From IMG/VR virus record IMGVR_UViG_3300035126_000079, positions 1-63,304 of that record: a stretch of DNA of 63,304 nucleotides; one strand, given 5' to 3'. The notes under the pieces were generated by a model. It searched no databases, was not told the DNA's origin, and saw only the letters and a list, made by a program, of their open reading frames with translations. This stretch comes from a virus. Both the position numbers and the translations under genes were made by a program. Shown here in pieces: positions 31,233-39,658 of the stretch (the stretch's first letter is position 1; each line of letters begins with the position of its first letter).

Positions 31233-31629
31233 ATTTGATGTTAGTGCGGTAGATTTATCGGCGGTACTCAATGTATCCGCTGAAGAAAAAGCCAAACAAG
31301 TGCCCGATCCAGCGACGTACCATATTCTGTGTATGTTGCCCAAGGCCGAAGAGGAGTTTAGCGAGACTGGGATTTTGAAGTCTGCTACTGCTATGTATCA
31401 CGAGGAGCTTTTATCCCCCGTGTTGTTTGTGGCCAAGATTGGCCCCGATGCGTTTGGAGACGCCACCAGATTTCCGTCTGGCCCAAGCTGCAAAGTTGGT
31501 GACTTTGTGTTAGTGCGTCCTAACACGGGAACCCGCATGAAGATTCACGGTACAGAATGGAGACTCATTAATGATGACTCTATTCAAGCGGTTGTACAAG
31601 ACCCCCGTGGCATTCAACGTCCCAACTAA
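31225..31629 (+). CDS. GroES-like co-chaperonin
   Basis: 134 residues from the ATG at 31225 (MTEFDVSAVDLSAV...). The beta-rich core YHILCMLPKAEEE, KSATAMYHEELLSPVLFVAK, IGPDAFGDATRFPSGP, CKVGDFVLVRPNTGTRMKI follows the GroES 10-kDa fold, with an insert where the mobile loop would be. No GroEL is encoded, so it would cap the host chaperonin, as T4 gp31 does, to fold the capsid protein encoded downstream. Confidence 0.7.
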   Translation: MTEFDVSAVDLSAVLNVSAEEKAKQVPDPATYHILCMLPKAEEEFSETGILKSATAMYHEELLSPVLFVAKIGPDAFGDATRFPSGPSCKVGDFVLVRPNTGTRMKIHGTEWRLINDDSIQAVVQDPRGIQRPN

Positions 31630-31639
31630 GGAGTAAATT

Positions 31640-32587
31640 ATGGCCAAAGACGAAGAATATAAATTCCCCGATGAAATAGAAACTAAAGCTGGCAAAGAAG
31701 AAAAAGTCGAGTACGAGATTGAAGGCGAGACGGAAGTCGAGGTAATAGACGACACTCCTGCGCAAGACCGTGGGCGTAGCCGCATGGAAGAGCCCCCCAA
31801 GGACTTTGCCGAGGATGAACTAACTAAGTACGATGAGGGTGTGCGCAAGCGCATCCAGCATTTTACAAAGGGTTACCACGAAGAACGCCGTGCTAAAGAA
31901 TCAGCAGAGCGGGAGCGAGAAGAAGCCCTGCGTATTGCACACGCTGTGGTTGAGGAGAACAAAAAGCTTAAAGGCTCTTTGAATACTAACCAGCAAGCTC
32001 TGCTAGAACAGGCCAAACGAGTAGTTGGTAACGAAGTCGAAAAGGCTAAGGCCAGATACAAAGAAGCCTATGAAGCAGGTGACTCAGACGCTGTTGTAGA
32101 TGCTCAGGAAGCATTGATTTCCGCTAAATCTAAGATGGAGCGCGTGAACAATTTTAAGCCTGCCCCTTTACAAGAGCAAAAAACTCAGGTACAAATACCA
32201 CAACAAGTTACAAAACAGCCGCCCGTAGACCAAAAAGCTATGGCGTGGCAATCAGAAAATAGATGGTTTGGCGCTGATGATGAGATGACTAGCTTTGCAC
32301 TTGGACTCCACACCAAGCTAGTTAAATCTGGAGTTGATCCTCAGTCCAACGAGTATTACGAGAAGTTAAATTCTCGGGTTAGACAAGTTTTCCCAGATCA
32401 GTTTGAGTCTGAGAGATCGGTGAATGCGCCAACTTCGCCGAAAAGATCAAACGTTGCACCTGCAACCCGTAGCACAGCGCCTAAAAAAATCGTGCTTACG
32501 CAGACACAGGTGAATATCGCCAAGCGGCTTGGAGTTCCTTTGGATCTCTATGCTCGTAAGGTTGCGGAAGAACAGTTAAGGAAATAA
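31640..32587 (+). CDS. Capsid scaffolding protein (probable)
   Basis: 315 residues: acidic N-terminus, long charged coiled coil (about 65-170), a Gln-rich linker and a basic C-terminal helix (RLGVPLDLYARKVAEEQLRK). This composition and its place between portal and major capsid genes fit a scaffold. Good Shine-Dalgarno (AAGGAG). Confidence 0.75.
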   Translation: MAKDEEYKFPDEIETKAGKEEKVEYEIEGETEVEVIDDTPAQDRGRSRMEEPPKDFAEDELTKYDEGVRKRIQHFTKGYHEERRAKESAEREREEALRIAHAVVEENKKLKGSLNTNQQALLEQAKRVVGNEVEKAKARYKEAYEAGDSDAVVDAQEALISAKSKMERVNNFKPAPLQEQKTQVQIPQQVTKQPPVDQKAMAWQSENRWFGADDEMTSFALGLHTKLVKSGVDPQSNEYYEKLNSRVRQVFPDQFESERSVNAPTSPKRSNVAPATRSTAPKKIVLTQTQVNIAKRLGVPLDLYARKVAEEQLRK

Positions 32588-32588
32588 A

Positions 32589-33044
32589 ATGGAAAAGTCA
32601 ACACGTTTAGCACGAGAGCTCGATACCCGCGAAAAGATGGAACGCCCAAAACATTGGATGCCTCCTCAACTTCTACCCGATCCGAATCCGGAAGAGGGTT
32701 ATGCGTTTCGCTGGATCCGAATTGCTTCGTTAGGCAAAGACGACGCCACTAATATTTCTGGAAAACTACGCGAAGGCTGGGAACCCGTTAGGGCTTCTGA
32801 CCACCCTGAGATTCGTATGTTTGGTTCTAGCGGCAACGCAAGGTTCCCAGACAGCGTTGAAGTGGGCGGTTTGTTGCTTTGCAAAACACCTGTGGAATTT
32901 ACTGAACAACGCAATTCGTACTATCGCAATCAAGCGGAAGCACAAATGCAGTCAGTAGACAACACTTACATGCGCGAGAATGACCCACGGATGCCTATGT
33001 TTAAAGAACGTAAGTCTACGGTCACTTTCGGAAAAGGTACTTAA
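32589..33044 (+). CDS. Conserved head-module protein, unknown role
   Basis: 151 residues, starting right after the scaffold stop. Trp/Pro-rich N-terminus (KHWMPPQLLPDPNPEEGYAF), then a globular part and MPMFKERKSTVTFGKG at the end. Likely a minor capsid or connector protein. Confidence 0.6.
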   Translation: MEKSTRLARELDTREKMERPKHWMPPQLLPDPNPEEGYAFRWIRIASLGKDDATNISGKLREGWEPVRASDHPEIRMFGSSGNARFPDSVEVGGLLLCKTPVEFTEQRNSYYRNQAEAQMQSVDNTYMRENDPRMPMFKERKSTVTFGKGT

Positions 33045-33062
33045 ATTTTTTTGGAGACTTAA

Positions 33063-33665
33063 ATGTCAATGACCAATACTCCCTATGGCCTAAAAGCCAT
33101 AAATCGTAACGACGGTATGCCTTATGCCGGTGCTACGAGTCAGTTCTTGATTGACCCAGCAGGTCTTAATTCCAACTTGTTCTTTGGACAAGCTGTAATT
33201 ATCAATGCTGCGGGTTATATCGCTTTGTCTACCGCTACCGGCGCAGACTTAACTACCAATAACCTTGGTGGCGACAGTATGGGTGCTTGGGGCGTGTTTG
33301 TTGGTGCATCCTACATTAACGCACAAGGCCAGCAGATTTACGGTCAGTACTACCCCTCCGGCACAACCGGCGTGGTGACTGCATACGTTATCACTGACCC
33401 TAACGTGACGTTCCAAGCTCAATTGGATGGTCAAGTTACTCAGGCCGCTCTTGGCGCAAACACTTTCTTTGCTGCTGCACAGTCTACTTCTACAGGTAAT
33501 ACCCGTACAGGTAACTCTACCAGCGCCTTGGAAAGTTCAGTTGTAACGACTGCTGCTGCGTTCAAGATCATTGGTTTCGCTTCCCCATTGACCGACACAT
33601 ACACTGAAGTGTTTGTGAAGTTCAATCCCGGCGCTTCCGCTTTCACTAACGCCGTTGGCATCTAA
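33063..33665 (+). CDS. Head decoration-like protein
   Basis: 200 residues, beta-rich, Gly/Ala/Thr/Asn-rich, strong GGAG ribosome-binding site, immediately before the major capsid gene and without charged linkers. This fits a capsid stabilising (cement) protein. Family not recognised. Confidence 0.6.
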   Translation: MSMTNTPYGLKAINRNDGMPYAGATSQFLIDPAGLNSNLFFGQAVIINAAGYIALSTATGADLTTNNLGGDSMGAWGVFVGASYINAQGQQIYGQYYPSGTTGVVTAYVITDPNVTFQAQLDGQVTQAALGANTFFAAAQSTSTGNTRTGNSTSALESSVVTTAAAFKIIGFASPLTDTYTEVFVKFNPGASAFTNAVGI

Positions 33666-33676
33666 GGAGCTAAATC

Positions 33677-34585
33677 ATGGCTATTTCACGCGCACAACTG
33701 CTCAAAGAATTACTCCCCGGCTTGAACGCTTTGTTCGGTCTTGAGTATGCTAAATACGGCGAAGAGCACAAAGAAATCTACGAAACAGAGTCATCTGAGC
33801 GTAGCTTTGAAGAAGAGACAAAGCTGTCTGGCTTTGCTGCCGCACCAGTCAAAAACGAGGGTTCTGCCATCGCTTATGACAATGCACAGGAAGCATTTAC
33901 TGCACGTTACACTCACGAAACCATTGCGATGGGTTTTGCCATCACAGAGGAAGCTGTGGAAGATAACTTGTACGACAGCCTGTCTTCACGTTATACCAAG
34001 GCTCTGGCCCGTGGTATGGCTTACACCAAGCAGGTTAAAGCCGCTTTTGTGTTGAACAACGCCTTTGCTGGCGGCCCAACATACGGCGACGGCGTGGTGC
34101 TTTGCTCTACTGCTCACCCCTTGGTTTCTGGTGGTACTAACAGTAACACTCCATCTACTCCTTCCGATTTGAACGAGACTTCTCTTGAGAATGCCGTTAT
34201 TCAAATTGCCGCTTGGACAGATGAGCGTAGCTTGTTGATTGCCGCTAAGCCTAAGAAGTTGGTTATTCCACCTGCTCTGCAATTCGTTGCTACTCGTTTG
34301 CTAGAAACTGAACTTCGTGTTGGTACAGCAGACAATGACATCAACGCTTTGAAGAACAATGGTTCTATCCCTGATGGCTACTGCGTTAACCACTATTTGA
34401 CAGACACCAATGCTTGGTTCCTGTTGACAGACGTGCCTAACGGTTTGAAGCACTTTATCCGTACCCCCATGTCTACAGGCATGGACGGTGACTTTGACAC
34501 AGGTAACGTTCGTTACAAAGCCCGTGAGCGTTATAGCTTCGGCGTGTCAGATCCACTAGGTATCTTCGGTTCACCCGGAGCTTAA
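33677..34585 (+). CDS. Major capsid protein (Mu gpT/HK97-fold type)
   Basis: 302 residues. It opens AISRAQLLKELLPGLNALFG, as in Mu gpT-like capsid proteins, with TARYTHETIAMGFAITEEAV and FVLNNAFAGG segments and ends RERYSFGVSDPLGIFGSPGA. AAGGAGC ribosome-binding site; followed at once by a strong terminator, which fits a highly expressed last gene of the head operon. Confidence 0.88.
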   Translation: MAISRAQLLKELLPGLNALFGLEYAKYGEEHKEIYETESSERSFEEETKLSGFAAAPVKNEGSAIAYDNAQEAFTARYTHETIAMGFAITEEAVEDNLYDSLSSRYTKALARGMAYTKQVKAAFVLNNAFAGGPTYGDGVVLCSTAHPLVSGGTNSNTPSTPSDLNETSLENAVIQIAAWTDERSLLIAAKPKKLVIPPALQFVATRLLETELRVGTADNDINALKNNGSIPDGYCVNHYLTDTNAWFLLTDVPNGLKHFIRTPMSTGMDGDFDTGNVRYKARERYSFGVSDPLGIFGSPGA

Positions 34586-34605
34586 TATTTTTTAGGAAAT
34601 ATTTG

Positions 34606-34634
34606 AAGGGGGGCCTTGTGCCCCCTTTTCTTTT
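34606..34634 (+). terminator. Rho-independent terminator after the capsid gene
   Basis: AAGGGGG stem paired with CCCCCTT around a GC-containing loop, then TTTCTTTT. It separates the head genes from the structural genes that follow. Confidence 0.85.
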
Positions 34635-34734
34635 GTTGTATATTGTATTTAACCCGGGCTTTCCGGTGTATCAAACTGTCCCGGCAGACGACATACCGAT
34701 TGATGCACTTAACTTGTATGTAAGGACGCATATC

Positions 34735-35475
34735 ATGGCACGTACTTCTTTTTCGGGCCCAGTCAGGGCTGGCTATCAGGGCGGCACAGCGGCTGCACAA
34801 CAGCCACTTACTCCCACAACCATCAATACCGGTACTGTAATTTCAGTTAATGAGGGAACGGCAACTTCTGGTTTCTATTCCCGTGTAATGCCAACCACAG
34901 GTTTTGGCTCAAGCAGCTACTTAACCCCCGGTGAGGCTTTTTCTGTATTTGGACGTGTCCAATGCGGCACTCCTTTTGCTGTGGCTCCTTCTACTACTTT
35001 CAACCATATGGCTGGTACAGTAGGTGAGTTTGCAGTTATTGGCACATATGCTAACAACGGCTTGATGGCGGGTGTGATGGGTATCATCAATACCAACACT
35101 TTGTCCGGCGATGCTGCTGTGATGGCCTTTATGGATGGCGACTCTGGTTTAACAACTGCCCGCGCAGCTTTTGGTGTTGCTATGGCTCAGACCACAGCCG
35201 GTTCCGGTTTTGAGTATGGTATTGACTTGAAAATCCAAGACCCCGTTCTTGATGGTGGTGGCCCTTCTAGCGTCTATCCTTACTCCAAAGCCAACATCCG
35301 CATGGAAGATGATGTTGTGGTGATGGTTAACACAGGTGTTCCTACTGACGGTACAACGGGTGACAACTTTGCTGGCCCCGGCTCCATGTACATTGACAGC
35401 ACCGCTGGAAACTTGTATCTCCAGACAGCGGTAATTACCAGCCCAGTTTGGAAATTAGTCACTCGCGCTGCCTGA
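34735..35475 (+). CDS. Virion structural protein, unknown
   Basis: 246 residues from the ATG at 34735 (AAGGA upstream); a longer reading into the terminator region is rejected. Beta-rich, Gly/Thr-rich, few charges (FSVFGRVQCGTPFAVAPSTT), ending in a surface-type domain. Possibly a head fibre or decoration protein. Confidence 0.6.
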   Translation: MARTSFSGPVRAGYQGGTAAAQQPLTPTTINTGTVISVNEGTATSGFYSRVMPTTGFGSSSYLTPGEAFSVFGRVQCGTPFAVAPSTTFNHMAGTVGEFAVIGTYANNGLMAGVMGIINTNTLSGDAAVMAFMDGDSGLTTARAAFGVAMAQTTAGSGFEYGIDLKIQDPVLDGGGPSSVYPYSKANIRMEDDVVVMVNTGVPTDGTTGDNFAGPGSMYIDSTAGNLYLQTAVITSPVWKLVTRAA

Positions 35476-35642
35476 TGTTGACGCACAAAGACCCAGAGGT
35501 TCAGGCAATGCTTGGACTTCTGGAAAGCCAAAGAGATCACGCTATGGGACTTGTAGCGGCAATGGCCAAAGAAAATGCGGAGTTAAAAGCCCGCATGTTA
35601 GACGCACCAAAACCGGAGCAACAACATGACGATGCAGTATGA
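35475..35642 (+). CDS. Small coiled-coil protein
   Basis: 55 residues; start overlaps the previous stop by one base (TGATG). A helix (MLGLLESQRDHAMGLVAAMA, continuing KENAELKARM) forms a coiled coil; Gln/Asp tail. Unknown. Confidence 0.6.
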   Translation: MLTHKDPEVQAMLGLLESQRDHAMGLVAAMAKENAELKARMLDAPKPEQQHDDAV

Positions 35643-36111
35643 CGTAAAGTCGTATCACAACACAGTATCAGGCGTGGCTGTTCCTTATCGCACGCGTTTG
35701 AAAGGGATGGTAATCTCCCCTTCGGCTACTTCTACGTTGAACGTTGCATTTGCCAACAATGTTCCAGAGTTGGCTACGTACACCATTCCCGGAACTACAG
35801 TTTGTACAGTAACTTACGCTAATCACGGGTTGGCTGTGGGTGACAGGGTAGCGCTTAATTTCACTACAGGTTCGGCAGTTCCAGACGTTTATACTGTTGT
35901 AACTGTGGCAACTAACACGTTTACTGTAACTACAGCCGTGCTAAATACTAGTGGTAATGTAACAATGTACCAAGATGTATTGGCTGAAATTGACTGCGCT
36001 ACGGGAACAGCGTTTTATACCCTAATCCCCGGCGAAGGCATATTAGCCTCTGTAGGAATTTATACGTTCCTCCCGTCTGCCACGGTAACAACGACCATAT
36101 TTTACGGATAG
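35626..36111 (+). CDS. Beta-rich structural protein, paralogue A
   Basis: 161 residues. QYDVKSYH start, a strand-rich middle with HGLAVGDRVALNFTTGSAVPD and a closing LIPGEGILA...TIFYG. The same plan occurs in the next gene, so the two are tandem duplicates. The HGL-x2-GDRV segment is a common element of phage surface beta domains. Confidence 0.65.
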   Translation: MTMQYDVKSYHNTVSGVAVPYRTRLKGMVISPSATSTLNVAFANNVPELATYTIPGTTVCTVTYANHGLAVGDRVALNFTTGSAVPDVYTVVTVATNTFTVTTAVLNTSGNVTMYQDVLAEIDCATGTAFYTLIPGEGILASVGIYTFLPSATVTTTIFYG

Positions 36112-36120
36112 GACGGCATC

Positions 36121-36612
36121 ATGGCAATGCAATATGACGTTAAGTCCTCCCACGTAACAACGTCTAAAACAGTGACGGATTATGCCGTTCGGCTTAAATC
36201 TATTACGGTGTCCCCAGCTTCAGCGTCTGTACGTAATATGGCAGTGGCTGATCCCACAATTTTTAAGACAGGCACATACGCTAGGCTTTCGGCAAGCACC
36301 ACAGTTACCGTCACTATTACGGCTCACGGCTTGACTACAGGCGATAGAGTCTTTATGGACTTTACTACTGGTACGGCAGCGGACGGGGTCTATGCGGTGA
36401 CTGTAACAAACGCAAACGTCTTTACGGTAACAACTGCAGCGAGCACTGCAACTAGCGGAGCCATAACGTTTTATAGTAGTATCTTGTTAGAGCTTAACAC
36501 GTTCAACATTGTTGGTTTGCCAGTGCTGATCCCCGGTGAAGGCATCTATTGCAAAAACGGTATGTTTGTAGGTGTTGGCGGTTCTGTAACAGCAACGGTG
36601 TTTTATGGCTAA
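36121..36612 (+). CDS. Beta-rich structural protein, paralogue B
   Basis: 163 residues: QYDVKSSH, HGLTTGDRVFMDFTTGTAAD and LIPGEGIYC...TVFYG align with paralogue A from end to end, with diverged strands between. Probably a decoration or fibre-base subunit. Confidence 0.65.
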   Translation: MAMQYDVKSSHVTTSKTVTDYAVRLKSITVSPASASVRNMAVADPTIFKTGTYARLSASTTVTVTITAHGLTTGDRVFMDFTTGTAADGVYAVTVTNANVFTVTTAASTATSGAITFYSSILLELNTFNIVGLPVLIPGEGIYCKNGMFVGVGGSVTATVFYG

Positions 36613-36850
36613 ATCTCCAGCATGGCAACGCAAAGAGGGCAAATCCGAGAAGGGCGGCTTGAACGCCAAAGGCCGAGCCTCCGCCAAAAAGCAAGGTATG
36701 AATTTGAAACCTCCCCAGCCGGAAGGCGGCTCTCGCAAAGACTCTTTCTGTGCGAGGATGGGCGGGATGAAAAAGAAGCTAACAAGTGCAAAGACAGCAA
36801 ACGATCCAAATTCACGGATCAACAAAGCTCTTAGAGCATGGAATTGCTAA
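36605..36850 (+). CDS. Small basic protein (DUF6321-like)
   Basis: 81 residues, very basic: AWQRKEGKSEKGGLNAKGRA, SAKKQG, SFCARMGGM, ending ALRAWNC. The motif set resembles the DUF6321 family of phage small proteins (tentative). 8-base overlap with the previous gene. Confidence 0.6.
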   Translation: MAKSPAWQRKEGKSEKGGLNAKGRASAKKQGMNLKPPQPEGGSRKDSFCARMGGMKKKLTSAKTANDPNSRINKALRAWNC

Positions 36851-36851
36851 C

Positions 36852-37100
36852 ATGGAACTGATGGTCTGGAACGTAATACTCTCCTTTGCATCAGCACTGC
36901 TGCTGTTTTGGGTAAAGGTGTCCCACGATGAAGTAAAACGCCTAAGTATTCTTTTGAGCAAAACTCGTGAAGAAAACGCAGAAAAGTTTGTAACCAAATC
37001 AGATGTTCATAATGACATTAACCGAGTGCTGGCCAGATTGGATCGTCTTGAAAGCAAGATAGACGACTTTATGAAGGAGCATCGCAGTGCCCTCAGTTAG
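36852..37100 (+). CDS. Membrane-anchored coiled-coil protein
   Basis: 82 residues from the ATG at 36852: a hydrophobic helix (VWNVILSFASALLLFWV) then a coiled coil (VHNDINRVLARLDRLESKID). Layout as in phage Rz-like or 'U-spanin/antiholin-like' small proteins, but distant from the lysis cassette. Unknown. Confidence 0.6.
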   Translation: MELMVWNVILSFASALLLFWVKVSHDEVKRLSILLSKTREENAEKFVTKSDVHNDINRVLARLDRLESKIDDFMKEHRSALS

Positions 37101-37551
37101 TAAGAAGCAACACAATTTCATGGCAGCGGTGGCTAACAACCCATCGTTTGCTAAGAAAGCAGGCGTCCCACAGTCTGTGGGTAAAGAGTTTAATCAGGCC
37201 GACAAAGGTCGTAAATTTTCTAAAGGTGGCGATATGAAAAAGATGAATATGGGTGGATACGCAGACGGTGGCATGACCATGGTCAAAAAAGGCGACAAGA
37301 TGGTTCCTGACTTTGCTGCTGACGGCAAGGGCAAGATGGCCAAAGGCGGCATGGCTAAAGGCAAAATGCCAGCAGCTTTGGCTAAGCATGCAGGCATGCC
37401 AGCTTCCAAGGCTCACAAAGGTCTGAAGGCTGGCGGTATGGCTGCATCCAAAATGGGTTCGGTTAAAACTTCTTCTAGCCGTGATGGTATTGCTACTAAA
37501 GGCAAAACCAAAGGCACAATGATTACCATGAAAAATGGCGGGAAGTGCTAA
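37087..37551 (+). CDS. Lys/Gly/Met-rich virion-associated protein with DGIA-GKT tag
   Basis: 154 residues from a GTG. N-terminus VSKKQHNFMAAVANNPSFAK is a recurring phage motif; the rest is low-complexity Lys/Gly/Met with GGYADGG; near the C-terminus RDGIATKGKTKGT repeats a peptide seen in two other genes here. Strongly basic, so possibly DNA-associated inside the head. Confidence 0.6.
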   Translation: MPSVSKKQHNFMAAVANNPSFAKKAGVPQSVGKEFNQADKGRKFSKGGDMKKMNMGGYADGGMTMVKKGDKMVPDFAADGKGKMAKGGMAKGKMPAALAKHAGMPASKAHKGLKAGGMAASKMGSVKTSSSRDGIATKGKTKGTMITMKNGGKC

Positions 37552-37554
37552 GCC

Positions 37555-37827
37555 ATGAAAAAATACGCTGAAGGTGGTATCTATACCGCTGAAATGGGTA
37601 AACCTCCTACTGACCCAGAAGGCGTACCCGCTGTAAAAAAGACCGCGCCTAAGCCTGCGCCTAAGAAAACTGCGCCTCCAAAAGACACAGTGTTCCGCGA
37701 AGGTATGCCAGTTCCACAAGACAAGGATGGCGCATCTGTGAGTAAAACTAAGAAGATGGCCAGTGGTGGCGTTACCCGTGCAGACGGTATTGCTCAGCGT
37801 GGTAAGACACGCGGAAAGATGTGCTGA
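37555..37827 (+). CDS. Small Pro/Lys-rich protein with DGIA-GKT tag
   Basis: 90 residues: KKYAEGG start, Pro/Lys/Ala linker, ending RADGIAQRGKTRGKMC. Likely disordered in the middle. Tag shared with the 37087 and 40987 genes. Confidence 0.6.
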   Translation: MKKYAEGGIYTAEMGKPPTDPEGVPAVKKTAPKPAPKKTAPPKDTVFREGMPVPQDKDGASVSKTKKMASGGVTRADGIAQRGKTRGKMC

Positions 37828-37828
37828 T

Positions 37829-38005
37829 ATGGCAACCGCAAAACCCGCAGGCAGTGTAGTTAAGTCTTTAAAAAAGGCTGGGTTTTACGGTGCAAGTGAA
37901 CCCAAACGACTGGCTATCATTAACAAAGTTACAACCAAACCCCAGCGGATAAAGATGGTTGATAAATTGTTTTTAGCCAAAAAAGCTAAAGGTAAAACAA
38001 AATGA
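37829..38005 (+). CDS. Small basic protein
   Basis: 58 residues from the ATG at 37829, overlapping the preceding stop region by phase change only. Lys-rich, helical (AGSVVKSLKKAGFYGASEPK). Unknown. Confidence 0.55.
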   Translation: MATAKPAGSVVKSLKKAGFYGASEPKRLAIINKVTTKPQRIKMVDKLFLAKKAKGKTK

Positions 38006-38277
38006 TGCCAAGCCGTGGTATGGGAGCCATATCCCCAAGCAAAATGCCCGGTGCAAAGAAAAAAGCACGTCGGGACGATACTGACTTTACTCAGTATAAA
38101 GAGGGCGGCAAAGTTAATGCTGCTGGCAATTACACCAAACCCGGCCTTCGTAAGAGAATTGTGTCTCAGGTAAAGTCCGCAGCAACCCACGGTACAGGCG
38201 CAGGCCAATGGTCAGCCCGTAAAGCACAACTTGTTGCTAAGAAGTACAAAGAAGCTGGCGGGGGGTACAAAGATTGA
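38002..38277 (+). CDS. Small basic protein
   Basis: 91 residues; YKEGGKVNAAGNYTKPGLRK and the helix WSARKAQLVAKKYKEAGGGY recur in uncultured-phage small proteins. 4-base overlaps both sides. Unknown. Confidence 0.6.
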   Translation: MMPSRGMGAISPSKMPGAKKKARRDDTDFTQYKEGGKVNAAGNYTKPGLRKRIVSQVKSAATHGTGAGQWSARKAQLVAKKYKEAGGGYKD

Positions 38278-38507
38278 AAGCCCCTCAAAAATCGCTCAAA
38301 GATTGGGGTGACCAGAAATGGCGCACTAAGTCTGGTAAACCGTCAAGTAAGACGGGAGAGCGGTATTTGCCCGAAGCGGCTATTAAATCTTTAAGCCCAG
38401 CAGAATACGCAGCTACAACCAAAGCCAAACGTGCTGGTAAAGCATCTGGTAAACAATTTGTAGCGCAACCTAAAACTATTGCAAAGAAAACAGCGGGGTT
38501 CAGATAA
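38274..38507 (+). CDS. Small basic protein (DUF5872-like)
   Basis: 77 residues from a TTG. SLKDWGDQKWRTKSGKPSSK followed by TGERYLPEAAIKSL resembles the DUF5872 family known from cyanophages (tentative). Function unknown. Confidence 0.6.
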   Translation: MKAPQKSLKDWGDQKWRTKSGKPSSKTGERYLPEAAIKSLSPAEYAATTKAKRAGKASGKQFVAQPKTIAKKTAGFR

Positions 38508-39658
38508 TGGCATCTCTATACGAACAACTAATGGCTTCCAAAGGCGCTCCAAAGGCAGCCGGGGCTTCTAATTCCACACAACTTCGTAAAGCTCCTATGA
38601 GCTTGCGTTCTGCCATGCGTAAGTACGCAGAAGGCGGTGATGTTAACGGTCAGGGCTTTGATGATGGGCGGGATATGTCCCGTTCTGTAATGCAAGGGGC
38701 CCCCATGCAAGGTGGCAATCTAGGTGCTGGTTTGGCGCAAGCGGTTCAAGGGATTCAAGGCGGCAGGCTGCAAGGTAATGACTTTACGCAGGCTTTGATG
38801 GACATTGCTAAACAAGCTCAAACACAAAATCAGCAAGATATTGTTGAGCCTAGATTTCCAGAAAGAGTGCGCCCCCCAGAGCGTCCAGAAGAGCCGCGTT
38901 ATGAAGAGCCACGTTATGAGGAGCCACGCCGTCCAGAAGAGCCGCGTTATGAGGAGCCACGCCGTCCAGAAGAGCCACGTCCAGACCCCCGTTCCCCAGA
39001 GATTTATCCACAGGACTACGCTGGCCCAAGGACTACAGGTTCAACACAAACTCAAGAAATAGGGCCACGCACTTCTTACCGCATAAACGATGATGGTTCA
39101 AGAACTGAAATTGGCTACGACGGTCAGCCTATTGCTAACTACACGCCAGAGCAATTGGCTATGCATTACGCCACGATGGGTATTGGCCAGCCCGAGTATC
39201 GTTATGTTTGGAATGGCCAAGGATACGATAAATTGCCAAATGGCCCACAAATTGGCTATGACCCCGGCACAACTACTGCGCCCTATCCAGAAGAGCCAAC
39301 TACTGCGCCAATGCCAATGTTTCCTGACACAGCGCCTTACCCAGACACAGCTCCAATGCCAATGTTTCCTGACACAGCGCCAATGCCTGTAGATTACTAC
39401 AACCCATCACCCCCTATGGACTTTACACAAGATCCGGGGTTTACTCCAATGCCAACGCCCATAGGAGTAGCAAAATCCTTAGAAAGAGGTGGTGATATTG
39501 GAAAGCTATTGCAAGACTTAACTTCACGTTCAGGTGGTCAACAAAGTGAGGGCTTAGCCGCATTGATTGCAAAAGCACTTGCTGGTGGGGGCGGAGGCGG
39601 TTCGTTAGAAGAACAACGCAGATTGATGAGTCTTCTTGAAATGTTAAAGGGCAGATAA
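38507..39658 (+). CDS. Pro/Glu-repeat structural protein
   Basis: 383 residues. RKYAEGG near residue 40, a Pro-Glu-Glu-Pro-Arg-Tyr repeat (about 120-160), Tyr/Pro/Thr-rich middle with repeated MPMFPDTAP, and a Gly5 stretch before a C-terminal helix. Mostly disordered; a minor virion protein by position. Confidence 0.55.
   Translation: MASLYEQLMASKGAPKAAGASNSTQLRKAPMSLRSAMRKYAEGGDVNGQGFDDGRDMSRSVMQGAPMQGGNLGAGLAQAVQGIQGGRLQGNDFTQALMDIAKQAQTQNQQDIVEPRFPERVRPPERPEEPRYEEPRYEEPRRPEEPRYEEPRRPEEPRPDPRSPEIYPQDYAGPRTTGSTQTQEIGPRTSYRINDDGSRTEIGYDGQPIANYTPEQLAMHYATMGIGQPEYRYVWNGQGYDKLPNGPQIGYDPGTTTAPYPEEPTTAPMPMFPDTAPYPDTAPMPMFPDTAPMPVDYYNPSPPMDFTQDPGFTPMPTPIGVAKSLERGGDIGKLLQDLTSRSGGQQSEGLAALIAKALAGGGGGGSLEEQRRLMSLLEMLKGR

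Noticed and set aside
36481-36530. CAACATTGTTG near 36510 as another palindrome copy
   Set aside because: It lacks the TAACA/TGTTA core and lies alone in the late region; it is a chance near-match.
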